A DNA stretch of 64,000 nt, taken from an uncultured Prevotellaceae bacterium. GTDB taxonomy: Bacteria; Bacteroidota; Bacteroidia; Bacteroidales; Bacteroidaceae. Position 1 is the first letter of the stretch. Each line of letters starts with the position of its first letter. The stretch covers positions 186,001-250,000 of the forward strand of contig CACZGH010000001.1 of assembly GCA_902780635.1 (NCBI GenBank). Reading direction: 5' to 3'. The notes below the pieces were generated by a model. It searched no databases, was not told the DNA's origin, and saw only the letters and a list, made by a program, of their open reading frames with translations. A program made the translations under genes and the position numbers. Below are positions 35,418-43,261 of this stretch, in pieces.

Positions 35418-35924
35418 TTATCTGTTTTTCAAATAGGTCTGTATGGTGCCATAGGCCACAACGCCTATGGCCAGGACGACCATCACCAACGACGAGGCGA
35501 CGAACATATCAGCCACCTTGAGCGACCAGACGCTGTCGAACACCTTGCCATTGACACGAAGTGGCTGAGAGGAACCTGCGAGCAACGACACAAACATGGT
35601 AAGTATAGTGGCGACAGCCACTCCGATGGCCACGCGCAAGGCTGGCACCCCATTGACGATGGCCTCGCCCATCCCTTTTCGGCGCAGTGTGCTGACTACT
35701 GCCCATAGTGCGGTGCCGACAGCTATGACAAAGACGATGATGACATAGACCATCAGCACAGAAGTCAGTCTGGGATCGTTGAAGTTGGGGTCAGGCCTAT
35801 AAGGTCGGTCGAAGCCTATCAAGAAGAAAGAGGCAAACAGCAGCACTGCCGACGCCACGATGGTATAAAACATCAGTTGCGCCTGGCCTAAATGAGATGC
35901 CCACTTTAGAATCTTCCTCATCAT
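35418..35924 (-). CDS. four-helix inner-membrane protein of an ExbBD operon, function unknown
   Basis: 168 residues with about four hydrophobic helices (YTIVASAVLLFASFFLIG, LMVYVIIVFVIAVGTALWAV, VAIGVAVATILTMFVSLLAG, LVMVVLAIGVVAYGTI are the landmarks) and short loops. It lies between exbB (4-bp overlap) and exbD (13 bp), so it is part of the same transcript. I recognise the position as common in Bacteroidales ExbB/ExbD/ExbD operons, but not a named family. It may be an accessory subunit of the motor. Confidence 0.75.
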   Translation of the reverse strand: MMRKILKWASHLGQAQLMFYTIVASAVLLFASFFLIGFDRPYRPDPNFNDPRLTSVLMVYVIIVFVIAVGTALWAVVSTLRRKGMGEAIVNGVPALRVAIGVAVATILTMFVSLLAGSSQPLRVNGKVFDSVWSLKVADMFVASSLVMVVLAIGVVAYGTIQTYLKNR

Positions 35925-36787
35925 CTGCCCGATTTATATTTAGCCAAGGCATCAAGGAGCGTCACTGCCGATTCCTCCATCTGCACCGTGAGCCTTTCTA
36001 TTTTATTGAGAATATAATTGTAGAACATCTGCAGGATCAGTGCGACGATGATACCGAAAATCGTCGTAATGAGGGCCACCTTCATACCCGATGCCACGAT
36101 GGCAGGGTTGATGTCACGGGCCGCCTCTATCTGGTCGAAAGCCATCACCATACCAATCACGGTACCTAAGAAGCCCAGCGACGGTGCGATGGCGATAAAA
36201 AGCGTGATCCAAGAGCAGCCTTTCTCCAGGTTGGCGGCCTGAACGGCTCCATACGACTCCACAGAGCGTTCTATATTGTCGAGCGACTCATGCACACGCA
36301 GCAGCCCCTGATAACATATCGACGCCACGGGACCACGGGTCTCTCGGCAGATGTCTTTGGCACCCTCAATATCACCCTCACCGATTTTCCGGTCTACGTC
36401 TTCCATGAGTTTGCGTGCATTGACCTCTGACAGGGTAAGATAGATGATACGCTCGATGCAGAAAGCAAGTCCAAGCACCAGAGCCAGTGCCACCAGCGAC
36501 ATAAAGCCAGCATTTCCCTCGATAAATTTCCGTTTGAGAGCCTGATATACATTCTCGTCCTCAGCAGGATCAGCCAGGTCGTCTGCTGTCAGTGGGTCGG
36601 TGGCGATAGAGTCTTTCATGGCTTTGGCTATCTCCTCATCGCTGAGCAGGTCGGCGGCTATTTCGTCGCCAGAGTCAGGAGCAAAGGTGTCGGTGGTGAC
36701 AGTTGTGTCCGCCTGTGCCCACACAGGGGTGGCCAATGGCAAAGCAAGCACCACGACCAAGGAGAGACAAACTATTTTTCTTTTCAT
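35921..36787 (-). CDS. MotA/TolQ/ExbB proton channel protein with signal peptide
   Basis: 288 residues from the ATG at 36787; the longer frame to 36883 would cross its own promoter. Signal peptide (KRKIVCLSLVVVLALPLAT-like), then an acidic Asp/Thr-rich periplasmic stretch of about 65 residues, then the ExbB core with three helices (SLVALALVLGLAFCIE, ITLFIAIAPSLGFLGTVIGMV, VALITTIFGIIVALILQMF as landmarks) and the conserved GTVIGM motif. It forms the channel that ExbD closes. First gene of the operon exbB - membrane protein - exbD - exbD. Its N-terminal extension is typical of Bacteroidetes ExbB. Confidence 0.93.
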   Translation of the reverse strand: MKRKIVCLSLVVVLALPLATPVWAQADTTVTTDTFAPDSGDEIAADLLSDEEIAKAMKDSIATDPLTADDLADPAEDENVYQALKRKFIEGNAGFMSLVALALVLGLAFCIERIIYLTLSEVNARKLMEDVDRKIGEGDIEGAKDICRETRGPVASICYQGLLRVHESLDNIERSVESYGAVQAANLEKGCSWITLFIAIAPSLGFLGTVIGMVMAFDQIEAARDINPAIVASGMKVALITTIFGIIVALILQMFYNYILNKIERLTVQMEESAVTLLDALAKYKSGR

Positions 36788-36840
36788 AACAATGTTTTTT
36801 GACGCAGGCCCGAAAAGGCCCATGTTTCGATTTTGCGAAG

Positions 36841-36871
36841 CAAAGGTACTACAAAGCATATAAATATCAAA
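36841..36871 (-). promoter_or_regulatory. promoter of the exbB operon
   Basis: Minus strand: TTTG (36871-36868), 19-bp spacer, TACCTTTG (36848-36841). Both boxes match the Bacteroidetes consensus exactly. Expected leader about 45 nt to the ATG at 36787. It sits in the gap after the MurE-like gene, so exbB can be transcribed on its own. Confidence 0.8.
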
Positions 36872-36893
36872 AAAACCGTTCAAGTTTTAATAT

Positions 36894-38279
36894 TTATTGC
36901 GACTTTATCATCCCACATATCTCCATCAGCGTCTCTTTGTCAGAGAAATGGAGATGCAGACCATTGATATTCTGATAGTCTTCGTGTCCTTTGCCAGCCA
37001 AGAGCACCACATCACCTCTCTGGGCCATCTCACATGCCTTGCGGACAGCCTCCCGCCGGTCTATGATACTGACCACTTTCTTTTTCTGCGTTTCGTCTAG
37101 CCCTGCCAGCATATCGTTGATGATCTCCTGTGGATCCTCAAATCGAGGGTTGTCGCTTGTCAGAATCACGTAGTCACTCTGCCTCACCGCTTCCTGCGCC
37201 ATCAAAGGTCGTTTCCCTTTGTCGCGGTTACCACTTGCACCACACAACGTAATCAATCTTCCTTTGTCACCCATCACTTCATGTATAGCCGTCAAAACTT
37301 TTTGCAAAGCATCAGGCGTATGGGCATAATCGACCAGAGCGGTCCACCCTTGGGGTGTATGCACTGGCTGAAGTCTGCCTGGCACATTCCGCATCAAGGG
37401 CATGGCTGCGAGAATGTCGTCAGGTTTTTTCCCCAACAGAACAGCGGCAGCGTAAACAGCCAACAGATTACTGGCATTGAATCTCCCTATAAAATGCACA
37501 TCCACTTCACGTCCGACTATCTCCAGCCTCATACCCTCTTTGTCACATCTCAAGACATGAGCCGTAAAATCAGCCGGATGCTGTATAGAATAAGTCTTCA
37601 CCGTGGCTTTGCAGTCGCTTACGATACTGAGGCTGTTGTCATCATCGCTGTTGACTAGCGCGAAAGCCTGTGGTGGGAGCATATCGAAAAACGATTTCTT
37701 GGCATTGCGGTAGTTGGCGAAGGTGCGGTGGTAGTCAAGGTGGTCACGGGTCAGGTTGGTGAAGATACCACCCGCAAAGTGAAGTCCTCTGACCCGTTTG
37801 TGCACCAGTCCGTGGCTGGAGCACTCCATGAACACATACTCACAGCCCTCTTTTGCCATCCTGTCAATCAGGCGGTTGAGCTGTACGGCTCCTGGTGTGG
37901 TGATGACAGCGGGTTGTTTCTCATCGTTGATACAGATACAGACAGTGGAAATCAGTCCACAGCGGTGCCCCATCTTGCGGAAGAGTTCATAGAGCACGGT
38001 GGCGGTAGTGGTTTTGCCGTTGGTGCCAGTGACGCCTACGAGTTTCAATTTTTCTGAAGGATGACCATACCACCATGCGACAACCTTGCTATGAGCGGTA
38101 CGCAGCACGGGCACCACCTTTGCCATTATGCGCATCGACAGGGGTACACTATGGATGTCCTCCCCTGCAAAATGGAGGTCACGTTCTATGTTGACACGCC
38201 TCATGTATTGGAGGAACAACATGCCGGTGGCGACAAGTGTCAGCATCGCCAAGAGGACAATGAGAAGGATGTTGAGCAT
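36894..38279 (-). CDS. membrane-anchored MurE-like Mur ligase
   Basis: 461 residues. The Mur-ligase core is intact: ATP loop TGTNGKTTT (84-92), [18 protein letters not shown] with the carbamylated-Lys region [30 protein letters not shown], and DNPR at 376-379, the motif that binds meso-diaminopimelate in MurE. The usual N-terminal UDP-binding domain is missing: the first 83 residues instead hold one strong hydrophobic helix (about 3-24) and a basic linker. It therefore looks like a MurE paralogue tethered to the membrane with a changed UDP-MurNAc site. A canonical murE should exist elsewhere. Substrate could be a lipid-linked or recycled muropeptide (inference). 106 bp upstream of exbB. Confidence 0.82.
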   Translation of the reverse strand: MLNILLIVLLAMLTLVATGMLFLQYMRRVNIERDLHFAGEDIHSVPLSMRIMAKVVPVLRTAHSKVVAWWYGHPSEKLKLVGVTGTNGKTTTATVLYELFRKMGHRCGLISTVCICINDEKQPAVITTPGAVQLNRLIDRMAKEGCEYVFMECSSHGLVHKRVRGLHFAGGIFTNLTRDHLDYHRTFANYRNAKKSFFDMLPPQAFALVNSDDDNSLSIVSDCKATVKTYSIQHPADFTAHVLRCDKEGMRLEIVGREVDVHFIGRFNASNLLAVYAAAVLLGKKPDDILAAMPLMRNVPGRLQPVHTPQGWTALVDYAHTPDALQKVLTAIHEVMGDKGRLITLCGASGNRDKGKRPLMAQEAVRQSDYVILTSDNPRFEDPQEIINDMLAGLDETQKKKVVSIIDRREAVRKACEMAQRGDVVLLAGKGHEDYQNINGLHLHFSDKETLMEICGMIKSQ

Positions 38280-38328
38280 TTTAGATGGTTAAGAAGTCAG
38301 TAGAGTAAGTGATGGCTGGGGGCGGCGT

Positions 38329-38973
38329 TTATGAATCACCCATTATGAAGGAACCCAACTTTTTGAGAGGCTTTTTAGGAATATTGCTCCAGGTCTCACG
38401 GGGCTTAACCTTGTCGTCAAACATGTTGTATCTGACGATTTGTCTTTTATGGGTGAGGTAATTGTAACTATAAGTCTCGGCCTCGCCAGTATTACGCATA
38501 AAGCTTTTGTTGTCTTCCCCTATCAGATAAAAGTCACCATTCTGAAAACGGTAGACATATGAAATGTTACTAGAACCATAAGAACCGGCGCTGGCAAAAT
38601 ATTCTAGACCAACTTTTAGCACCCCACGATCGTTGATATCGAGGCTGAAATAAATGATTACGAATACTCCCGGCTTCGGCGGCAGGGCGTTGTCATATTG
38701 TCTCCACGGGGCGTAGGAGCCGTCTTTCTTACCTTTGAAGACAGCCAAAATCGGCACGTTGGCATCGATGGTATCCCCATCCTCGACAATGAAATTCTCT
38801 TTGAAGTCAGGTGTAGCGATGATGACAAGGTCATTGATTCCGTCTTTGTCAAGGTCGCCCACCGCCTCGGTGCTGGACCATGCCCTCAGTTGGCTTAAGC
38901 TATACGTCTGTGCCACGGTGTGGAGGACACTACACCAGCATGCGATGAATATCAATGCAATATACTTTTTCAT
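38329..38973 (-). CDS. secreted protein with an FG-GAP-like calcium loop, unknown function
   Basis: 214 residues. Signal peptide (KKYIALIFIACWCSVLHTVAQ-like, about 21 residues; landmark ALIFIACWC). Residues about 38-50 read GDLDKDGINDLVI, the DxDxDG calcium-binding loop of FG-GAP/VCBS repeats. The rest is beta-strand rich (VYRFQNGDFYLIGED). No lipobox. I recognise only the single repeat; no function can be named. It lies between a Mur ligase and an acetyltransferase gene, with short gaps on the same strand. Confidence 0.72.
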   Translation of the reverse strand: MKKYIALIFIACWCSVLHTVAQTYSLSQLRAWSSTEAVGDLDKDGINDLVIIATPDFKENFIVEDGDTIDANVPILAVFKGKKDGSYAPWRQYDNALPPKPGVFVIIYFSLDINDRGVLKVGLEYFASAGSYGSSNISYVYRFQNGDFYLIGEDNKSFMRNTGEAETYSYNYLTHKRQIVRYNMFDDKVKPRETWSNIPKKPLKKLGSFIMGDS

Positions 38974-38997
38974 GTTCGGTTAAATAAAGAATGGTTA

Positions 38998-39621
38998 TCA
39001 AATAGTTTTTATGACATGGCATGGATTGCCCACCGCGATGACACCTGAAGGAATGTCGCTGACCACTACAGAACCTGCCCCGATGGTCACATTGTCGCCG
39101 ATGGTGACCCCAGGCAGGATGGTGACACTGCCACCTATCCACACATTGTGACCGATGGTGACAGGTTTGGCCCACTCCTTGCGGCTGTTGCGCTCCTGAG
39201 GGTCGGTACTATGGCAGGCGGTATAGATACTGACATTGGGGCCAATAAAGCAATCGTCGCCGATGGTGACAGTGGCTTCGTCGAGCACGGTGAAGTTGAA
39301 ATTGGCGAAAAACCGTTTTCCGACACTGATTTGCCGGCCGTAGTCACAATAGAACGGCTGGTTGATGATGATTTCGTCGTCGGCCACATGCCCGAGCATC
39401 ATTTTGAGCATTTGCCGTTTGGCCACCATGTCTGTTGCTGGCAGCGCATTATACTGTTGCACCCATTGTTTGCCACGATTCAATTCCTCCAGTAGTTGTG
39501 GGTCAACAGCGGAATAGACCTCACCGGCCAGCATTTTTTCTTTCTCTGTAGGCGTAGCCGATGTGGACAATGGGCAGCAGGACGTCGACTTGTCAGGGTC
39601 TATGGGTTGATACATATCCAT
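38998..39621 (-). CDS. maltose/galactoside-O-acetyltransferase-like protein
   Basis: 207 residues. An N-terminal Mac domain (TEKEKMLAGEVYSAVDPQLLEEL, landmark KEKMLAGE) precedes a left-handed beta-helix with many IGxxVxI hexapeptides (ITIGDDCFIGPNV-like, VTIGHNVWIGG, VTILPGVTIGDNVTIGAG) and the family end AVGNPCHVIK. His in TACHSTD is the likely catalytic base. It would acetylate a sugar with acetyl-CoA. The extra N-terminal ~25 residues, Ser/Pro/Cys-rich, are unusual for the family. Physiological acceptor unknown. Confidence 0.92.
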   Translation of the reverse strand: MDMYQPIDPDKSTSCCPLSTSATPTEKEKMLAGEVYSAVDPQLLEELNRGKQWVQQYNALPATDMVAKRQMLKMMLGHVADDEIIINQPFYCDYGRQISVGKRFFANFNFTVLDEATVTIGDDCFIGPNVSIYTACHSTDPQERNSRKEWAKPVTIGHNVWIGGSVTILPGVTIGDNVTIGAGSVVVSDIPSGVIAVGNPCHVIKTI

Positions 39622-39857
39622 ATCTGTATGAAATGACTTTAGGCTGCAAATGTATAAAAAACAAATGAGAAAGAAAAGTCTTGATGGAAAAAGATTGAAG
39701 ATGAAGATATATTTCCGTCATCATTTATCACTATTCCGAGGATTCAAAACATTTGTGCCCTCAAAACCATGTCCAAAAGTTTATGAACAAATTTTAGACT
39801 AAAAAATGTAAATAAAAATTGCCATCTAATTATTTTTTTGTAATTTTACGCCCATGA
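39622..39857. other. AT-rich spacer without a gene
   Basis: Between two divergent genes. AT-rich; I see no ORF, clear promoter or hairpin. It borders the sensor relic that follows. Confidence 0.4.
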
Positions 39858-40073
39858 AATCATCAAGATGAAAAAGCCGAACCAATAGATTTTTCTTTTG
39901 CAGAGCTTATCGTTTCCTGTCATACCGTTAATAACGGCCTCAATTCCAAGATAACCAATGTTTTGTCATACGGCAAACATGAGAATCAGCTCTGGATAGG
40001 CACAAATGACAAAAGAATCTACGTCCAGGTAAAAGCTAACATACCTAAAACACTAACATACCTAAAACAATGA
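39858..40073 (+). pseudogene. relic of a hybrid two-component sensor (beta-propeller fragment)
   Basis: An open frame of 71 codons without an ATG, flanked by stops (TGA at 39855 and 40071). Translation gives PIDFSFAEL, then VNNGLNSKITNVLSYGKHEN and QLWIGTNDKRIYV. NGLNSxxI...LxYxKxxNxLWIGT is the diagnostic strand pattern of the periplasmic Reg_prop propeller repeats in Bacteroidetes hybrid two-component systems. Only this fragment remains. Its stop codon overlaps the ATG of the carboxylesterase gene by two bases. It is therefore a deletion remnant of a polysaccharide-sensing regulator once located here. Confidence 0.72.
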
Positions 40074-41632
40074 AAAAAACACTTATTTATTTGTTACTGT
40101 CATTACCACTGACAGTATTGCAAGTAGAAGCACAACCCATCACCGCGGGACAGCACACCCGCGTAGAGACCGTCTATGGCACTATCGAGGGTTATCAAGA
40201 CGGAAGTATCTTCACCTTCAAGGGCATCCAATATGCCAAGGCAGAGCGGTTCATGCCGCCACAGGTGCCCGACAAGTTCGAGGGCATCAGACAATGCAAA
40301 GTTTATGGCCCCCAAGCCCCGCAGAATGAGAGTCTGAAGTGGAATGGCCGTAACAGCCAGACAGATTATGGTTTCGGCAATCAGTTTGTGACGGAGCCGA
40401 TGGACGAAAAGGAATGCCTGGTGTTGAACGTCTGGACCCCCAGTATCAATGATGGGAAGCAGCGTCCCGTCTTCGTGTGGATCCATGGTGGCGGCTATTC
40501 GGGTGGCTCTGGCCACGACCTGCCCTGCTATGAGGGGCGTGCGCTGGCCGAGGCTGGCAACATCGTGGTAGTGAACTTGAACCATCGGCTGAACATTCTT
40601 GGCTATGCAGACCTGACAGGACTGGGCGGCAAATATGCACAGAGTGTCAACTTGGGCATGCAGGACATCGTGAAAGCCCTGGAATGGATACACGACAACA
40701 TCGCCCGTTTCGGCGGCAACCCAGACGAAGTGACCATCGGCGGACAGTCGGGCGGCGGCGGCAAAGTGTCGACACTACTGGCCATGCCTTCGGCCAAGGG
40801 ACTCTTCAAGCGGGCCATCGTCCAAAGCGGTTCCACGCTTCGGCAGGCACTTCCCGAGCAGATGCGCGCTTTCGGCATCGCCCTCGCCCAAGAGTTGGGA
40901 CAGCCTGCCACAGCCGCAGCCGACTTCTCCAAATACACCTACGACGAGCTGAACTATGCCGTCAGCCGACTGGCACAACGCGGCATCAGAAGTGGTTTTT
41001 CGCCTGTTGTCGACGGCACCATTCTACCCCAGCATCCTTTCGACCCAGCCTCACCCGAGTCGAAAGATGTGCCCATGCTCATCGGCACCGATTTCAACGA
41101 GTTCACCTTCGACATCAGCCACAACATGACATGGGCTGAAGCTGAAGCCGCTGTGCGCCAGCGTCAAGGAGACAAGGCCGACCAGTACATTTCCGCCTTC
41201 AAGAAAGCATACCCCCATGCCGAACCAAAGGAGATGACCTACGTAGATACTGGTTTCCGTGCCGGAGCCGTGAAACAGGCTGCCGCCAAGGCCGCACAGG
41301 GAGGTGCCCCCGCCTACCTCTATCTATTCACTTGGAAGCCCGAGAGCAATGCCCTTGGAGCCTCACATGGCATGGAACTACCCTTCATGCTCCACAATGT
41401 CAGCCTACAGCGTGAGATGACAGGAGCTTCGCCCACAGCCTACAAATTCGAAAAACTCATCAGCAGCATCTGGCTCGCCTTCATCAAGACAGGCAACCCC
41501 AACACAAAAGGTCTTCCTAAATGGGAACCCTACACAGAGGAGACTGGTGTCACCATGATTCTCGACAACAAGTGCGAGCAACGCCAGCACCACGACCGCG
41601 AACTCATGCAAATGAGCCGCAGCATCTGGTAA
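40070..41632 (+). CDS. secreted type-B carboxylesterase
   Basis: 520 residues, alpha/beta hydrolase of the carboxylesterase type-B family. Signal peptide (about residues 1-22). Oxyanion loop HGGGYSGGSG; Ser227 in GGQSGGGG (the GxSxG nucleophile elbow); His433 in ASHGMELPF; DFNEF near residue 343 probably supplies the acid. Hydrolyses ester bonds, perhaps acyl or aromatic esters of plant glycans, given the GH43 gene downstream. The ATG overlaps the stop of the sensor relic, so its original upstream region seems to have been lost. Highly regular codon use, GC-rich like the core genome. Confidence 0.93.
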   Translation: MKKTLIYLLLSLPLTVLQVEAQPITAGQHTRVETVYGTIEGYQDGSIFTFKGIQYAKAERFMPPQVPDKFEGIRQCKVYGPQAPQNESLKWNGRNSQTDYGFGNQFVTEPMDEKECLVLNVWTPSINDGKQRPVFVWIHGGGYSGGSGHDLPCYEGRALAEAGNIVVVNLNHRLNILGYADLTGLGGKYAQSVNLGMQDIVKALEWIHDNIARFGGNPDEVTIGGQSGGGGKVSTLLAMPSAKGLFKRAIVQSGSTLRQALPEQMRAFGIALAQELGQPATAAADFSKYTYDELNYAVSRLAQRGIRSGFSPVVDGTILPQHPFDPASPESKDVPMLIGTDFNEFTFDISHNMTWAEAEAAVRQRQGDKADQYISAFKKAYPHAEPKEMTYVDTGFRAGAVKQAAAKAAQGGAPAYLYLFTWKPESNALGASHGMELPFMLHNVSLQREMTGASPTAYKFEKLISSIWLAFIKTGNPNTKGLPKWEPYTEETGVTMILDNKCEQRQHHDRELMQMSRSIW

Positions 41633-41989
41633 CAAATTGACTGGTATGAGTATTTCGCTGTTAGCCATTCGCGATATATGCCCTGCTGATATTCTTCTTT
41701 TCGACGGACAACAGACCTGGTCATTTCTCGAAAAGCGTATGGCAAACAGCCAACAGCCATTCAACTTGAACCTCCGATAGCTGAGAAATGATAACTAACT
41801 CAACTTTTGCAAGTTGAGAGAAGTTAAGAAGTTAAAGGAGTTAAGCCATTACATCTGATGGCTAAAGAGAGACAGTCTACGATTCATTTGGCTTAACTCC
41901 TTAGCGAAGCGATAACTACTTAACACCTTAACTACCTGCAAGTTGAGTACTTGCGAAACTTGAAAAATTTATTATATTTGTAAAAAAGC
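41633..41989. other. 357-bp spacer with AGTTAAG/CTTAACT repeats and a promoter
   Basis: Contains GTTAAGAAGTTAAAGGAGTTAAG near 41820-41845 and its inverse CTTAACTCCTTAGC near 41902-41915, able to pair over about 70 bp, and two CTTGCAAGTT-like palindromes near 41806 and 41937. The promoter at 41950-41980 follows. No gene. Confidence 0.5.
41950..41980 (+). promoter_or_regulatory. promoter of the GH43 gene
   Basis: CTTG (41950-41953), a 19-bp spacer and TATATTTG (41973-41980). The predicted start site is only a few bases before the annotated ATG at 41990, so the mRNA would be nearly leaderless unless the ATG at 42005 is used. Confidence 0.65.
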
Positions 41990-43015
41990 ATGACACACAA
42001 ACTGATGATTACAATGGCATTCTTAGCAACATGCTTGACGAATGCAGCACAGGGACCGCGCCGTGGTTTTCCACGCGAGGCATTCACGACCGAGACGCCG
42101 ATGGTTCACGACCCCGTGATGGCCAAAGAAGGCGACACTTATCATATCTATGCCACAGGCATGGGCATCCAGCAAATGACTTCCAAGGACCGCAAGACGT
42201 GGACAGTGCTTCCCCACCCAGTGATGACCGTCATCCCTGGGTGGACCACCGACTCCGTAGCAGGCTTCGGCAGCCATGTCTGGGCCCCCGACGTCATCCA
42301 CTGGCACGGCAAATGGTGGATGGCTTACAGCTGCTCCACCTTCGGCAAGAACGGGTCGGCCATCGGTCTGCTCAGCAGTCGCTCACTGGGCGCCAATATG
42401 TGGAAGGATGAAGGTTGCATCGTGACCTCACGCGAGAAGCGAGACAACTGGAACGCCATCGATCCCAATTTCGTCATCGACGACAAAGACACGCCTTGGC
42501 TCGTATGGGGATCATTCTGGGACGGTATCCAACTGGCACGTCTCGACTCCACCATGCACATAGCCCCGGGTGTGAAGCCACGCACCATCGCCCGCCGTTA
42601 TGACTCCAACTACACTCCTACAGAGCCCAACCCCACTTCTAAGTTTGCAGGCACCAATGCCATTGAGGCACCCTTCATCTTCAAACATGCTGGTTACTAC
42701 TATCTCTTTGTGTCTTGGGACTACTGCTGTCGTGGTGCCAAGAGCAACTACCGTGTGGCAGTGGGTCGCAGCAAGACCGTAGAAGGCCCTTATCTCGACC
42801 GTACAGGAAAGGACATGGCCAATGGAGGAGGCACTCTTTTCTTGGAGGGCGACAAAAAAGAATGGGAAGCTGTCGGCCACTGTGCCGCCTACTCCTTAGA
42901 TGGCGAGGACGTCTTCATCTGTCACGGCTACAGTGCCACGCAAAATGGCGCCGCCCTGCTTATCCAGCGGCCCATCAGTTGGACAGCAGACGGCTGGCCT
43001 GAGTTGAAGCCATAA
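41990..43015 (+). CDS. glycoside hydrolase family 43 (arabinanase-type)
   Basis: 341 residues with a signal peptide (LMITMAFLATCLTNAAQ) and a five-bladed propeller. Catalytic residues are visible: Asp41 in VHDPV (base), Asp158 in AIDPNF (pKa modulator) and Glu226 in AIEAPF (acid). HVWAPDV and WVGSFWDGIQL-like VWGSFWDGIQ fit endo-alpha-1,5-arabinanases of GH43. It would cut arabinan side chains of pectin. An internal second ATG at 42005 gives an equally good signal peptide and may be the true start because of the promoter position. A GMC relic follows 37 bp downstream. Confidence 0.92.
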   Translation: MTHKLMITMAFLATCLTNAAQGPRRGFPREAFTTETPMVHDPVMAKEGDTYHIYATGMGIQQMTSKDRKTWTVLPHPVMTVIPGWTTDSVAGFGSHVWAPDVIHWHGKWWMAYSCSTFGKNGSAIGLLSSRSLGANMWKDEGCIVTSREKRDNWNAIDPNFVIDDKDTPWLVWGSFWDGIQLARLDSTMHIAPGVKPRTIARRYDSNYTPTEPNPTSKFAGTNAIEAPFIFKHAGYYYLFVSWDYCCRGAKSNYRVAVGRSKTVEGPYLDRTGKDMANGGGTLFLEGDKKEWEAVGHCAAYSLDGEDVFICHGYSATQNGAALLIQRPISWTADGWPELKP

Positions 43016-43051
43016 CATCTTGAAGTTAAAGACGTTAAAGGAGTTAAGGAG

Positions 43052-43261
43052 TTAAATATGAGTCACTATCTTTGAGATGCGTTTGGCCAAAGCCATGATG
43101 GTGAGTATGGGAGGGAGCCCCAGCGCCTGTGGCAAAATCGTCGCATCACATACATAAAGGTTGTCAGGCAGCAACGGCGAGTGAAGCGTTGCTGCCTCTT
43201 CTTTTGTCAGAGGCAGCATGCCCCCTGGGTGGCCCGCATTGAGTGTACCGCAGCCATGCGA
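43052..43261 (-). pseudogene. C-terminal relic of a GMC-family oxidoreductase
   Basis: On the minus strand an open frame of 69 codons plus stop reads SHGCGTLNAGHPGG, then LPDNLYVCDATILPQALG and LTIMALAKRISKI. This is the signature end of GMC oxidoreductases: HxxGT, the VCDASxxP/PxxxGxNPxxT block and the final LTIMALA helix. There is no FAD-binding N-terminal part anywhere upstream. The frame differs from that of the pyruvyl transferase gene, which overlaps it for 98 bp. A perfect 10-bp inverted repeat (43167-43176 with 43187-43196) lies inside. Clear remnant of a deletion that joined the two genes. Confidence 0.8.
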
